A DNA stretch of 9,510 nt, from contig JAZTWH010000064.1 in the NCBI GenBank assembly GCA_045635765.1, forward strand, positions 1 through 9,510, read 5' to 3'. Under the pieces are notes generated by a model. It had not been told where the DNA came from. It saw nothing but the letters and a program-made list of their open reading frames with translations, and searched no databases. This document shows, in pieces, positions 1 to 5,373 of the stretch (the first letter of the stretch is position 1; every line of letters begins with the position of its first letter). The translations under genes and the position numbers were made by a program. This stretch comes from RGIG995 sp045635765. Lineage in GTDB: Bacteria > Bacillota > Clostridia > Oscillospirales > UBA644.

Positions 1-157
1 CTACGTCGACGGTGCCGTCGTCGAAGCTACCCTGGAAAAGAACGGCAAAGGCAAGAAGATCCGTATCTTCAAGTATAAAGCAAAGAAAACTTACCGCAGC
101 CGCATCGGTCACAGACAGCCTTACTCCAAGGTCGTCATCACCGCTGTCAACGCGTAA
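1..157 (+). CDS. rplU: Ribosomal protein bL21, C-terminal half (partial at window start)
   Basis: The reading frame enters at base 2 and ends at TAA 155-157, leaving 51 residues, about half of a typical bL21 of roughly 100 residues. The visible part has the family's C-terminal signature: a basic GKGKKIRIFKYKAKK stretch followed by YRSRIGHRQPYSKVVI. bL21 is a structural protein of the large ribosomal subunit that binds 23S rRNA. Its stop lies 18 nt before the rpmA start and in the same frame, so the two are almost certainly co-transcribed, as in most bacteria. The N-terminal half and promoter are outside the window. Confidence 0.96.
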   Translation, partial: YVDGAVVEATLEKNGKGKKIRIFKYKAKKTYRSRIGHRQPYSKVVITAVNA

Positions 158-175
158 TCAGGAGGTGCAATAGGA

Positions 176-436
176 ATGGCTCATAAGAAAGGTGTAGGCT
201 CGACTAAAAACGGTCGTGACTCCGAATCCAAACGACTCGGCGTAAAGCGTGCTGACGGTCAGTTCGTTCTCGCCGGAAACATCCTCGTTCGCCAGAGAGG
301 CACCAAGATCCATCCCGGTGTCAACGTCGGAAAAGGTTCCGATGACACTCTGTTTGCCCTGAAGGACGGCAAGGTCAAGTTTGAAAAGTTCCAGAAGAAC
401 AAGACCCGCGTCAGCATCTTCGAAATCGAACAATAA
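176..436 (+). CDS. rpmA: Ribosomal protein bL27
   Basis: An 86-residue protein with the canonical bL27 sequence: MAHKKGVGSTKNGRDSESKR at the N-terminus, then FVLAGNILVRQRGTKIHPG and GSDDTLFALKDGKVKF. bL27 sits in the large subunit, with its N-terminal tail reaching the peptidyl transferase centre. The start is set by a GGAGG at 161-165; upstream in frame there is no other usable start before the rplU stop. In most Firmicutes L27 carries an extra N-terminal peptide of about nine residues removed by the protease Prp, whose gene lies between rplU and rpmA. Here both extension and gene are absent (18 nt gap), so the protein starts in the mature-like form seen in other phyla. Confidence 0.98.
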   Translation: MAHKKGVGSTKNGRDSESKRLGVKRADGQFVLAGNILVRQRGTKIHPGVNVGKGSDDTLFALKDGKVKFEKFQKNKTRVSIFEIEQ

Positions 437-442
437 TTTAGG

Positions 443-475
443 AAAACTCCGAACCGAGGTTCGGAGTTTTTTATT
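443..475 (+). terminator. Intrinsic terminator after rpmA
   Basis: A perfect inverted repeat ACTCCGAACC / GGTTCGGAGT with a two-base GA between the arms, extended by three further A-T pairs and running into TTTTTTATT. It begins 7 nt after the rpmA stop and would end the rplU-rpmA transcript, separating it from the genes that follow. Confidence 0.93.
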
Positions 476-525
476 GGAGATAACACGCCAGCACTGCGGT
501 GATTTTTCTCCCTCCCTTTTCCCTC

Positions 526-554
526 TTGCTTTTTTGCAAATTTTATGCTATACT
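526..554 (+). promoter_or_regulatory. Sigma-A-type extended -10 promoter for the zinc-ribbon gene
   Basis: A -35-like TTGCTT at 526-531, a 17 nt spacer and TATACT at 549-554, preceded by TG at 546-547 (extended -10). Transcription would start near 561, which excludes in-frame ATG codons upstream of about 560 and supports ATG 586 as the start of the next gene. Confidence 0.6.
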
Positions 555-585
555 GATGATGAAAATTACCGAAGGGAGAATTCAC

Positions 586-1128
586 ATGAGCCTTTGCCCA
601 CATTGCAATCAGTCCATCGACCCCACCGCTTCCTTTTGCCCCTTTTGCGGACAGAAGCAAGAAACTGCCCCGGCCCCCGACCCGGTGGAACGGGAAGTAC
701 GGGAAACACGGGAGGAACGGGGGGAACGGGAAAACGCCTTTTATGTCTTTCGCAGAAACCTCCGCCACGAACGGAAATGCTGGAGCATTTTGGGGAAGGT
801 GTTTTTGGGATTTACCATCTTTTTCTGCGTATTTTTTCTGCTTTTTATGGCAGGAGCCATCGCCTCCCAGGATTCGGTCCTGCTGGCCCTTTCCTTTGTG
901 TATACCATTTACCCCTTGATGTTCTTACCTCTTGTTATTATCAATCTGACTATGGCGAATAAAATCACCCAATACCTAAAGGAATTGGAAACAAATCCCA
1001 GTCCGGCCGTGGACCGGTGCAGTAGCGTGTGGCTCATCGTATTGAGTGCCATCTTCAACAACATTGCCCTGATTTTCGTTATTTTGAATTTCGTCCACGT
1101 AAAAACCCATCGGGAACTGCTGAAGTAA
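586..1128 (+). CDS. Zinc-ribbon membrane protein of unknown function
   Basis: A 180-residue protein not recognisable as a named family. Residues 4-21 form a C-x2-C-x10-C-x2-C zinc ribbon (CPHC ... CPFCG), typical of the small N-terminal ribbons on many Firmicutes membrane proteins. A Pro-rich stretch (28-33) and a charged run of Glu and Arg (35-49) follow, then a basic segment and three hydrophobic segments at about 70-92, 96-122 and 147-171. The ribbon is probably cytoplasmic and the protein integral to the membrane. The start is chosen because AAGGGAG (572-578) lies 7 nt upstream; an in-frame extension to 499 would begin upstream of the promoter. The gene stands alone between the rpmA terminator and a terminator shared with the converging lipoprotein gene. 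Its function cannot be inferred from context. Confidence 0.85.
   Translation: MSLCPHCNQSIDPTASFCPFCGQKQETAPAPDPVEREVRETREERGERENAFYVFRRNLRHERKCWSILGKVFLGFTIFFCVFFLLFMAGAIASQDSVLLALSFVYTIYPLMFLPLVIINLTMANKITQYLKELETNPSPAVDRCSSVWLIVLSAIFNNIALIFVILNFVHVKTHRELLK
688..732 (+). repeat. Five tandem 9-bp repeats inside the zinc-ribbon gene
   Basis: Five consecutive 9-nt units of the form GAACGGGAA (variants GTACGGGAA, ACACGGGAG, GAACGGGGG) in frame, encoding ERE-VRE-TRE-ERG-ERE. Because the unit is a multiple of three, copy-number change would lengthen or shorten the charged linker without breaking the frame. The degeneracy between copies suggests an older expansion. Confidence 0.75.
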
Positions 1129-1165
1129 TCCCTTTGCCCGGGTCTGTGATAGAACGAATGCACCC

Positions 1166-1204
1166 AAAAGAGTGCTCCCCTGAATAACAGGAGAGCACTC
1201 TTTC
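1166..1204. terminator. Bidirectional intrinsic terminator between convergent genes
   Basis: An 11-bp stem AAAGAGTGCTC / GAGCACTCTTT, continued after one mismatch by CCTG / CAGG around an AATAA loop. On the plus strand it follows the zinc-ribbon gene by 37 nt and ends in TTTCT. On the minus strand it follows the lipoprotein gene by about 20 nt and ends in CTTTT. Both U-tracts are short, so efficiency may be moderate. Confidence 0.85.
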
Positions 1205-1224
1205 TGTATCTATAGTTTAGAATC

Positions 1225-1923
1225 TTATTCTGTCGGAAGCATTTCATATCGAAGAAGAACTTCATTGAATAGTTCGACATCGATATCATCCTCGGAGACC
1301 ACGTAAAATCCAACGTATCGAAATACCCTTTGAGTCGGGAATAAAGGATTATTGGAAAAGTCACGGACGATTTCTCCTTCCCCAGGATAATAATATCCGT
1401 AAATATTCCCCGTTGCCTCAGGATTTGACGGAATGCCATCTTCTTGAAATGCAAGCAAAAGCTGGGCAAACATAACGTCTCTATCCCCATGATGTTTTAT
1501 TGAACAAATTTTATCCACCTTACCATACCATAGATCCTGTGCCAGAAGTTCCTCTGTATTTCGATAGGGGACTTCAAGCATCATCATAACTACACGGGTG
1601 ACCTTGTTTGTACCAACCGAAACCCAATCAGATTCCGGAACCAGATATAGGTCTTCTGTGACAAGAATCAACCTTTTTTCTTTTGGAAAAAACGCAAAGA
1701 TCATGGCCCCGATTCTGGGTTCTTTCAAAGAAACAGCAATGCTTTCGGGAAGAGATATTTCATCTGCATCCCGCAAGGAAGCATTATGATAAAACAGCTC
1801 TGCGATCTCTGTTGCAGACATTACGAGGTCGGAAGGCACGTCGTATATTTTCGGCTCAAAAGAACACCCAAACAAGAAAAACAGAAGCAAGAGAATCAAA
1901 ACAATTGATAAGCCTCGTTTCAT
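1225..1923 (-). CDS. Putative lipoprotein of unknown function
   Basis: A 232-residue protein with a clear lipoprotein signal: a basic MKRG start, a hydrophobic core of about 14 residues and the lipobox LFGC with Cys20 as predicted lipidation site. It should be anchored on the outer face of the cytoplasmic membrane. I recognise no domain in the mature part; it is mixed alpha/beta in character, acidic near the C-terminus (SEDDIDVELFNEVL), with a Gly/Tyr-rich patch at about 172-182. The start is supported by GGAAGGAG upstream of the ATG at 1923. It lies 18 nt after the frameshifted Cys-rich gene, so the two probably form an operon driven from the leader promoter at 2575-2603. Base composition is more AT-rich than in obg or tig, consistent with an accessory gene. 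It could be a lineage-specific protein; no enzymatic motif is visible. Confidence 0.85.
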   Translation of the reverse strand: MKRGLSIVLILLLLFFLFGCSFEPKIYDVPSDLVMSATEIAELFYHNASLRDADEISLPESIAVSLKEPRIGAMIFAFFPKEKRLILVTEDLYLVPESDWVSVGTNKVTRVVMMMLEVPYRNTEELLAQDLWYGKVDKICSIKHHGDRDVMFAQLLLAFQEDGIPSNPEATGNIYGYYYPGEGEIVRDFSNNPLFPTQRVFRYVGFYVVSEDDIDVELFNEVLLRYEMLPTE

Positions 1924-1941
1924 ACGTATCTCCTTCCCAGT

Positions 1942-2350
1942 TTATTCAAAATCAACCGTGTTCATTATTTCTATACAATTACTGCAGGGTCGGGATTCCC
2001 AAATGACCTCATTACAATCGACAGGACACCCGGTACAGTATTTTTCTTTTTCATAATAATGAGAACTGCCTGAGTGGTAATTGTTAAATGTATAGCGGTA
2101 TAAATACGTATGATTCCCGGTGGACATGCAATCATAAATATATCCAGCAGAGCCAAACACGGATTCATCCAGTACTCGCCAGTTCGACTTTATATTGGGT
2201 AGTGCTGTTCGAAAATGCATTGATCTTTTCTTCCATGCTTTCCATATCAATTTCCGGAGTATAAGTACTTGCAATGGAAGATATAACGGAAAAAGAAAAC
2301 AACGCTACGAACAACAATGAGACAATGACTAATTTTTTCTTGTTTTTCAT
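1942..2350 (-). pseudogene. Exported Cys-rich protein gene split by a frameshift
   Basis: Frame one starts at ATG 2350 with MKNKKK and a hydrophobic signal peptide (about residues 7-28, possible cleavage after SSIA), reads through STTQYKVE and stops at 2165-2167. A second frame then continues as WRVLDESVFGSAGYIYDC and ends at 1942 with a Cys-rich tail containing CTGC, VDC and CSNC, resembling a metal-binding or disulfide-bonded knuckle. The span is 409 nt, 136 codons plus one base, as expected for one extra base. Dropping the C near 2182 joins the frames as QYKVE-WRVLDES. The second frame has no credible Shine-Dalgarno, so two separate genes are unlikely. A weak AGAGAAG precedes the start. 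It could be a recent pseudogene, a sequencing error or a programmed shift; no known slippery site is visible. Confidence 0.7.
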
Positions 2351-2385
2351 AGAAATACTTCTCTTCTATTTTTTTGTTTTTAAAC

Positions 2386-2434
2386 AAAATAAAAGTGCAT
2401 AAGCCCGAATCTTGTTTTCGTCGGCTTATGCACT
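2386..2434 (-). terminator. Intrinsic terminator in the leader upstream of the exported protein gene
   Basis: On the minus strand, AGTGCATAAGCCGA pairs with TCGGGCTTATGCACT (14 bp with one bulged base, loop about 12 nt) and is followed directly by TTTTATTTTG. The plus-strand side has no U-tract, so it works only leftwards. It lies between a strong minus promoter (2575-2603) and the gene starting at 2350, with no obvious second promoter in between. It therefore either ends a short transcript or acts as an attenuator for the downstream pair. Confidence 0.88.
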
Positions 2435-2501
2435 CATCCTGGAGAAGAGCAATCGATCCGTTGGAATAGGGGTCTGGATTGCTTGTTGCATTATCCGACG
2501 A
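2418..2501 (-). promoter_or_regulatory. Candidate antiterminator pairing in the leader RNA
   Basis: In the minus-strand RNA, TCGTCGGATAATGCA (2501 to 2487, inside codons 8-13 of the small ORF) is complementary to TGCATAAGCCGACGA (2432 to 2418), the left arm of the terminator plus adjoining loop bases. The pairing is 7 bp, a 3x3 internal loop with one possible U-A pair, then 5 bp. Forming it would prevent the terminator. The 5' arm has a competing local hairpin: GGAT/ATCC plus TGC/GCA around an AACAA loop (2496 to 2476). Confidence 0.5.
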
Positions 2502-2524
2502 AGAGGCGAAAAAATGATTTTCAC
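2426..2524 (-). CDS. Small leader ORF, 32 residues
   Basis: A GTG start at 2522-2524 is preceded by a perfect AGGAGG (2537 to 2532) at 7 nt spacing. The 32 codons begin MKIIFSPLRRIMQQ, end FSRMSA, and stop at TAA 2426-2428. The peptide is basic and not continuously hydrophobic, so it does not look like a type I toxin or a membrane peptide, and I recognise no family. Its stop codon lies inside the left arm of the terminator, an arrangement typical of leader peptides in which ribosome position influences termination. The excellent ribosome binding site argues for translation. Alternatives are a free-standing small protein or a non-coding RNA in which the frame is fortuitous. Confidence 0.6.
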   Translation of the reverse strand: MKIIFSPLRRIMQQAIQTPIPTDRLLFSRMSA

Positions 2525-2543
2525 GACACATCCTCCTATTCCA
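2463..2543 (-). promoter_or_regulatory. Candidate Shine-Dalgarno-sequestering helix
   Basis: In the minus-strand RNA, TGGAATAGGAGG (2543 to 2532), which contains the AGGAGG of the small ORF, can pair with CCCCTATTCCA (2472 to 2462) within that ORF. This gives 9 bp, one bulged A and 2 more GC pairs. The helix would hide the ribosome binding site and enclose the 5' arm of the antiterminator, linking translation of the small ORF to the choice of downstream structure. Confidence 0.45.
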
Positions 2544-2574
2544 TACTGGAAAATATTCCCGAATCTCTGTTTTT

Positions 2575-2603
2575 ATTATAACATAGACCTCCCTATCCGT
2601 CAA
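2575..2603 (-). promoter_or_regulatory. Strong sigma-A promoter for the minus-strand leader operon
   Basis: On the minus strand TTGACG (2603 to 2598) and TATAAT (2580 to 2575) are separated by exactly 17 nt, one mismatch from full consensus. Transcription would start near 2568, giving a leader of about 175 nt before the terminator ends. It is the best-matching promoter in the window. Confidence 0.88.
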
Positions 2604-2608
2604 GAGTG

Positions 2609-2629
2609 AATTTATGTATTGAATAAATT
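2609..2629. repeat. AT-rich inverted repeat upstream of the leader promoter
   Basis: A perfect 7-bp inverted repeat AATTTAT / ATAAATT with a 7-nt spacer begins 6 nt upstream of the minus-strand -35. It could be an operator for a dimeric regulator or simply an A+T-rich UP-like element. In the rest of the divergent gap (2630-2748) I see no further feature. Confidence 0.3.
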
Positions 2630-2748
2630 TTGTATAAACTGACCAAGGAAACGCACTTTATTTTGTATACTTGTTTAGAACGATTATCACGGAATAAAAC
2701 TCTTCATTCTTACGTCTCGAAATTTTACACCCTCGTCCAGAATGGTAC

Positions 2749-2777
2749 TTGATTTTTGTAGAAATTTGTGGTATACT
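2749..2777 (+). promoter_or_regulatory. Extended -10 promoter for the obg operon
   Basis: TTGATT at 2749-2754, a 17 nt spacer and TATACT at 2772-2777 with a TG-n extension at 2769-2770. It lies 38 nt upstream of the obg start and would give obg transcription independent of rplU-rpmA, from which it is cut off by terminators and opposing genes. Confidence 0.75.
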
Positions 2778-2815
2778 ATAATTTAGAATAGTATGCAATC
2801 AAACGGAGATTGATT

Positions 2816-4090
2816 ATGTTTATCGACAGTACGAAACTTTATTTGAAAGCCGGAAACGGGGGCAACGGATGCGTGGCCTTCCACCGGGAAAAATACGTGG
2901 CGGCCGGAGGGCCCGTCGGGGGCGACGGGGGCAAGGGCGGCGACGTGGTATTTCTGGTGGACAAGAACCTGAACACCCTGGAGCATCTGCGGTACACCCA
3001 CCACATGTCGGCCCGCAACGGCGAAGACGGCAAGGGTGAAAAGATGTACGGGAAATCCGCCGAGGACCTGGTCATTAAGGTCCCCGTGGGAACCCTGATC
3101 AAGGATGCTGCTTCCGGCCAGGTCATCAAGGATCTGAGCGATGAAAAACCCTTTATTCTTTGCAAAGGGGGAAGAGGGGGCTGGGGCAACCGTCACTTTG
3201 CCACCCCCACCCGCCAGTGTCCCCGTTTTGCCCGTCCCGGTGTTCCCGGAGAAGAGAAGGAAGTCATTCTGGAATTAAAACTGATTGCGGACGTAGGGCT
3301 GATCGGGTTTCCCAACGTAGGCAAGTCCACCCTGTTGTCGGTGGTCTCCGCCGCCCGTCCGAAAATCGCCAATTATCACTTTACCACCCTGACCCCCAAC
3401 TTAGGCGTGGTTCCCGTGGGCGAGGAAGAGTCCTTCGTCATGGCAGACATCCCGGGAGTCATCGAAGGGGCCAGCGACGGAGCCGGCCTGGGGCATGATT
3501 TTTTGCGGCACATCGAGCGTTGCCGGCTTTTGGTCCATTTGGTGGACGTGTCGGGGGAAGAAGGCCGGGAGCCCATTGAGGATTTTGAAATCATTAACAA
3601 AGAACTGAAACAATTTTCCCCCGAATTGGCAAAGCGGCCTCAAATCGTCGTAGCCAACAAGATCGACGCTTCCATCGAAGAGCAGATCGACGAATTAAAG
3701 CAATACGTGGAAGAAAAGGGGTATCCCTTCTACGCCATTTCCGCCGCCGCCCACATGGGGACCCGGGAGCTGGTCCTGGCCATCTGGAACCGAGTCAAAG
3801 AGCTTCCTCCCGTCAAAATCTACGAGACGGAATACGTGGACGCGGCAGAGACCTTCGACCCCAAGGACCGTTCGGTCCAAATTTCCCGTCTGGACGGAAA
3901 TTATTGGTCGGTGGAGGGGGAATGGCTCCTTCGGATCATGCGGGGCATCAACTTTGGGGAATACGAGCAATTGCAGTATTTCCAAAAGATTCTGCACAAC
4001 ACGGGCGTCATCAAAGAGCTGGTCAAGGCCGGCGTCAAGGAAAACGACACGGTGGACATTTACGGCTTTGAATTTGACTTCGTATATTAA
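2816..4090 (+). CDS. obg: GTPase Obg (ObgE/CgtA)
   Basis: A 424-residue essential GTPase that associates with the 50S subunit and links ribosome assembly to growth and stress. Domains in order: the Gly-rich Obg fold (1 to about 158, with KAGNGGNGCVAFHREKY and GGDGGKGGD); the G domain with P-loop GFPNVGKST (164-172), switch I FTT (189-191), DIPG (211-214), NKID (281-284) and SAA (309-311); and the C-terminal OCT domain (about 345-424). Length is normal and all G motifs are intact. ATG 2816 is preferred over an in-frame TTG at 2810: it matches the usual MFID start and has ACGGAG 7 nt upstream. It leads a plus-strand operon; the next gene follows after 16 nt. Confidence 0.98.
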   Translation: MFIDSTKLYLKAGNGGNGCVAFHREKYVAAGGPVGGDGGKGGDVVFLVDKNLNTLEHLRYTHHMSARNGEDGKGEKMYGKSAEDLVIKVPVGTLIKDAASGQVIKDLSDEKPFILCKGGRGGWGNRHFATPTRQCPRFARPGVPGEEKEVILELKLIADVGLIGFPNVGKSTLLSVVSAARPKIANYHFTTLTPNLGVVPVGEEESFVMADIPGVIEGASDGAGLGHDFLRHIERCRLLVHLVDVSGEEGREPIEDFEIINKELKQFSPELAKRPQIVVANKIDASIEEQIDELKQYVEEKGYPFYAISAAAHMGTRELVLAIWNRVKELPPVKIYETEYVDAAETFDPKDRSVQISRLDGNYWSVEGEWLLRIMRGINFGEYEQLQYFQKILHNTGVIKELVKAGVKENDTVDIYGFEFDFVY

Positions 4091-4106
4091 ATATTAAGGA
4101 GCAGAT

Positions 4107-4976
4107 ATGAAACTTCTGCGAAATTGTATTATAGCCCTTTCCTTAGTCGCCCTGCTGGCCGTGGTCCTTTCGGTGCTGTCGGTGGCCGGGTACCTGACCA
4201 AGGCAGATCAGGCGGTGGTTTTCCCGGAGGACCCCATGACGGCCCGGGCCGAGGAGCCGGGGATCAAGGATCTTGCCAAGCTTCTGACCAAGGCCCTGAA
4301 GGACGCAGAGCCGTTGCCGTCTCCCCCGGACCTTTCCGAGGCAACGGACCCTATCCTGCTACAGACCAAAACGGCGGGCGGGATTTTCGTGGGGGCATAT
4401 TCCCTTCGCGTGGTTAGTATGATAGACCGAAATGCCTTGATTCAAGACCTTGCCACGAAGGCCTGGTATCGGCTTTCCGCCCGGGATTTTGAGTTGCTTT
4501 TGAGCCACCCCGTATTTGAAGACCTTCCCCTGAAATCCTTCCGGGAGCCGTTGCTGACGGTAGGGGATTTCTCAGACCTGGTGTCGCAGGAAGGAACGGT
4601 CTTGTGTTATACGCCCAAGGGAGTATTCCGAAGGGTGACGAAAACCCAAGGGGCAGAGCCCACCCTTTGGGAGTTGACGACCGAGCAGGCCTCCTCCAAA
4701 CCCCTCATTACCGGGACGGAACTGCCCGATGCCTGGTCTCTGGACGTTACTAGGGACGGGTCAGCCCATCTTTCTCAGGTCCGGGTTCCCGCCTCGGAGC
4801 TCTTTTTCCCCGGGGAGCCGGGAATCTATACCTATCGAATCACCGCCCATTGGGACCTTTCCGCCCAGCGGGATTGGTACGGAGATTTAACTTATGTCCT
4901 TGAAATCCATATTGCAGACCCGGAACCGCCGTCGGACCTACCGGAAGATTCGGAAGGGGACCCTTCCCATCCGTGA
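4107..4976 (+). CDS. Membrane-anchored extracytoplasmic protein of unknown function
   Basis: A 289-residue protein I do not recognise. A short basic start (MKLLRN) precedes one hydrophobic segment at about 8-28 without a clear lipobox or signal peptidase site, so it is probably a single-pass protein with its bulk outside. The remainder is soluble-looking and mixed; the last 20 residues are Pro/Asp/Glu-rich and probably disordered. The start is supported by AAGGAG 5 nt upstream of the ATG. It sits 16 nt after obg, and its last 83 nt overlap yraN in another frame. The position implies co-transcription with obg, but gives no clear clue to a shared role. Confidence 0.85.
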   Translation: MKLLRNCIIALSLVALLAVVLSVLSVAGYLTKADQAVVFPEDPMTARAEEPGIKDLAKLLTKALKDAEPLPSPPDLSEATDPILLQTKTAGGIFVGAYSLRVVSMIDRNALIQDLATKAWYRLSARDFELLLSHPVFEDLPLKSFREPLLTVGDFSDLVSQEGTVLCYTPKGVFRRVTKTQGAEPTLWELTTEQASSKPLITGTELPDAWSLDVTRDGSAHLSQVRVPASELFFPGEPGIYTYRITAHWDLSAQRDWYGDLTYVLEIHIADPEPPSDLPEDSEGDPSHP

Positions 4977-5373
4977 CCTTCCGCCCTACGAACGGGGTCT
5001 GTACTACGAAGAATTTGTCTGCCGTTGGCTGAAGCGACGGGGATATCACATTCTTGACCGAAATTACCGGGGACGCAGACAACGGGAAATCGACATTATC
5101 GCAAAGGACAAAAAGACGCTGGTATTCATTGAGGTGAAGGCCCGCAGAAGACATTCCCTCTACACGCCCCTCCGGGCCATTGACCAACGGAAACGCCGGT
5201 CCCTGGCGTTGATTTCCACCGACTACTTACATCAGCTGAAGAATTTGGGCATCTCCACCGAGGAGCTGACCCTTCGCTACGACGTGGTGGCAGTGGCCTT
5301 CGACCGGGAGGGCGTTCCCTCCTCCATCGACCATTACATTTCTTATCTGGAGCCTACCCGTGAACATCTTTGA
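4894..5373 (+). CDS. yraN: UPF0102 family protein YraN
   Basis: A 159-residue member of the YraN/UPF0102 family, whose core resembles restriction-endonuclease-fold nucleases and whose role is not settled. The family signature is clear: YHILDRNYRG (51-60), REIDIIAKD (64-72) with Asp67, LVFIEVKARR (76-85) with Glu80 and Lys82, and LRYDVVAV (127-134). The usual N-terminal acidic residue is probably Glu39 or Glu40 in GLYYEEF. ATG 4894 has GGAG 9 nt upstream and is the only good start. It makes the N-terminus about 25-30 residues longer than usual and very Arg-rich, encoded entirely in the overlap with the preceding gene. The stop overlaps the next gene by 14 nt. Confidence 0.93.
   Translation: MSLKSILQTRNRRRTYRKIRKGTLPIRDLPPYERGLYYEEFVCRWLKRRGYHILDRNYRGRRQREIDIIAKDKKTLVFIEVKARRRHSLYTPLRAIDQRKRRSLALISTDYLHQLKNLGISTEELTLRYDVVAVAFDREGVPSSIDHYISYLEPTREHL

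Noticed and set aside
2426..2524. Type I toxin peptide with the surrounding RNA as antitoxin
   Set aside because: The peptide is basic and lacks a hydrophobic membrane segment, and no opposing promoter overlapping the ORF is visible.
2386..2568. T-box or known riboswitch in the minus-strand leader
   Set aside because: No T-box AGGGTGG-type motif and no riboswitch core that I recognise; the leader is better described as an ORF-containing attenuator candidate.
2247..2603. A 118-codon minus-strand frame covering the leader region
   Set aside because: It starts at the -35 region of the leader promoter, upstream of the predicted transcription start, and runs through the terminator. The AGGAGG-GTG small ORF in another frame fits better.
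2412..2609. A 65-codon plus-strand frame opposite the leader
   Set aside because: No Shine-Dalgarno or promoter, and it overlaps the structured minus-strand leader and its promoter.
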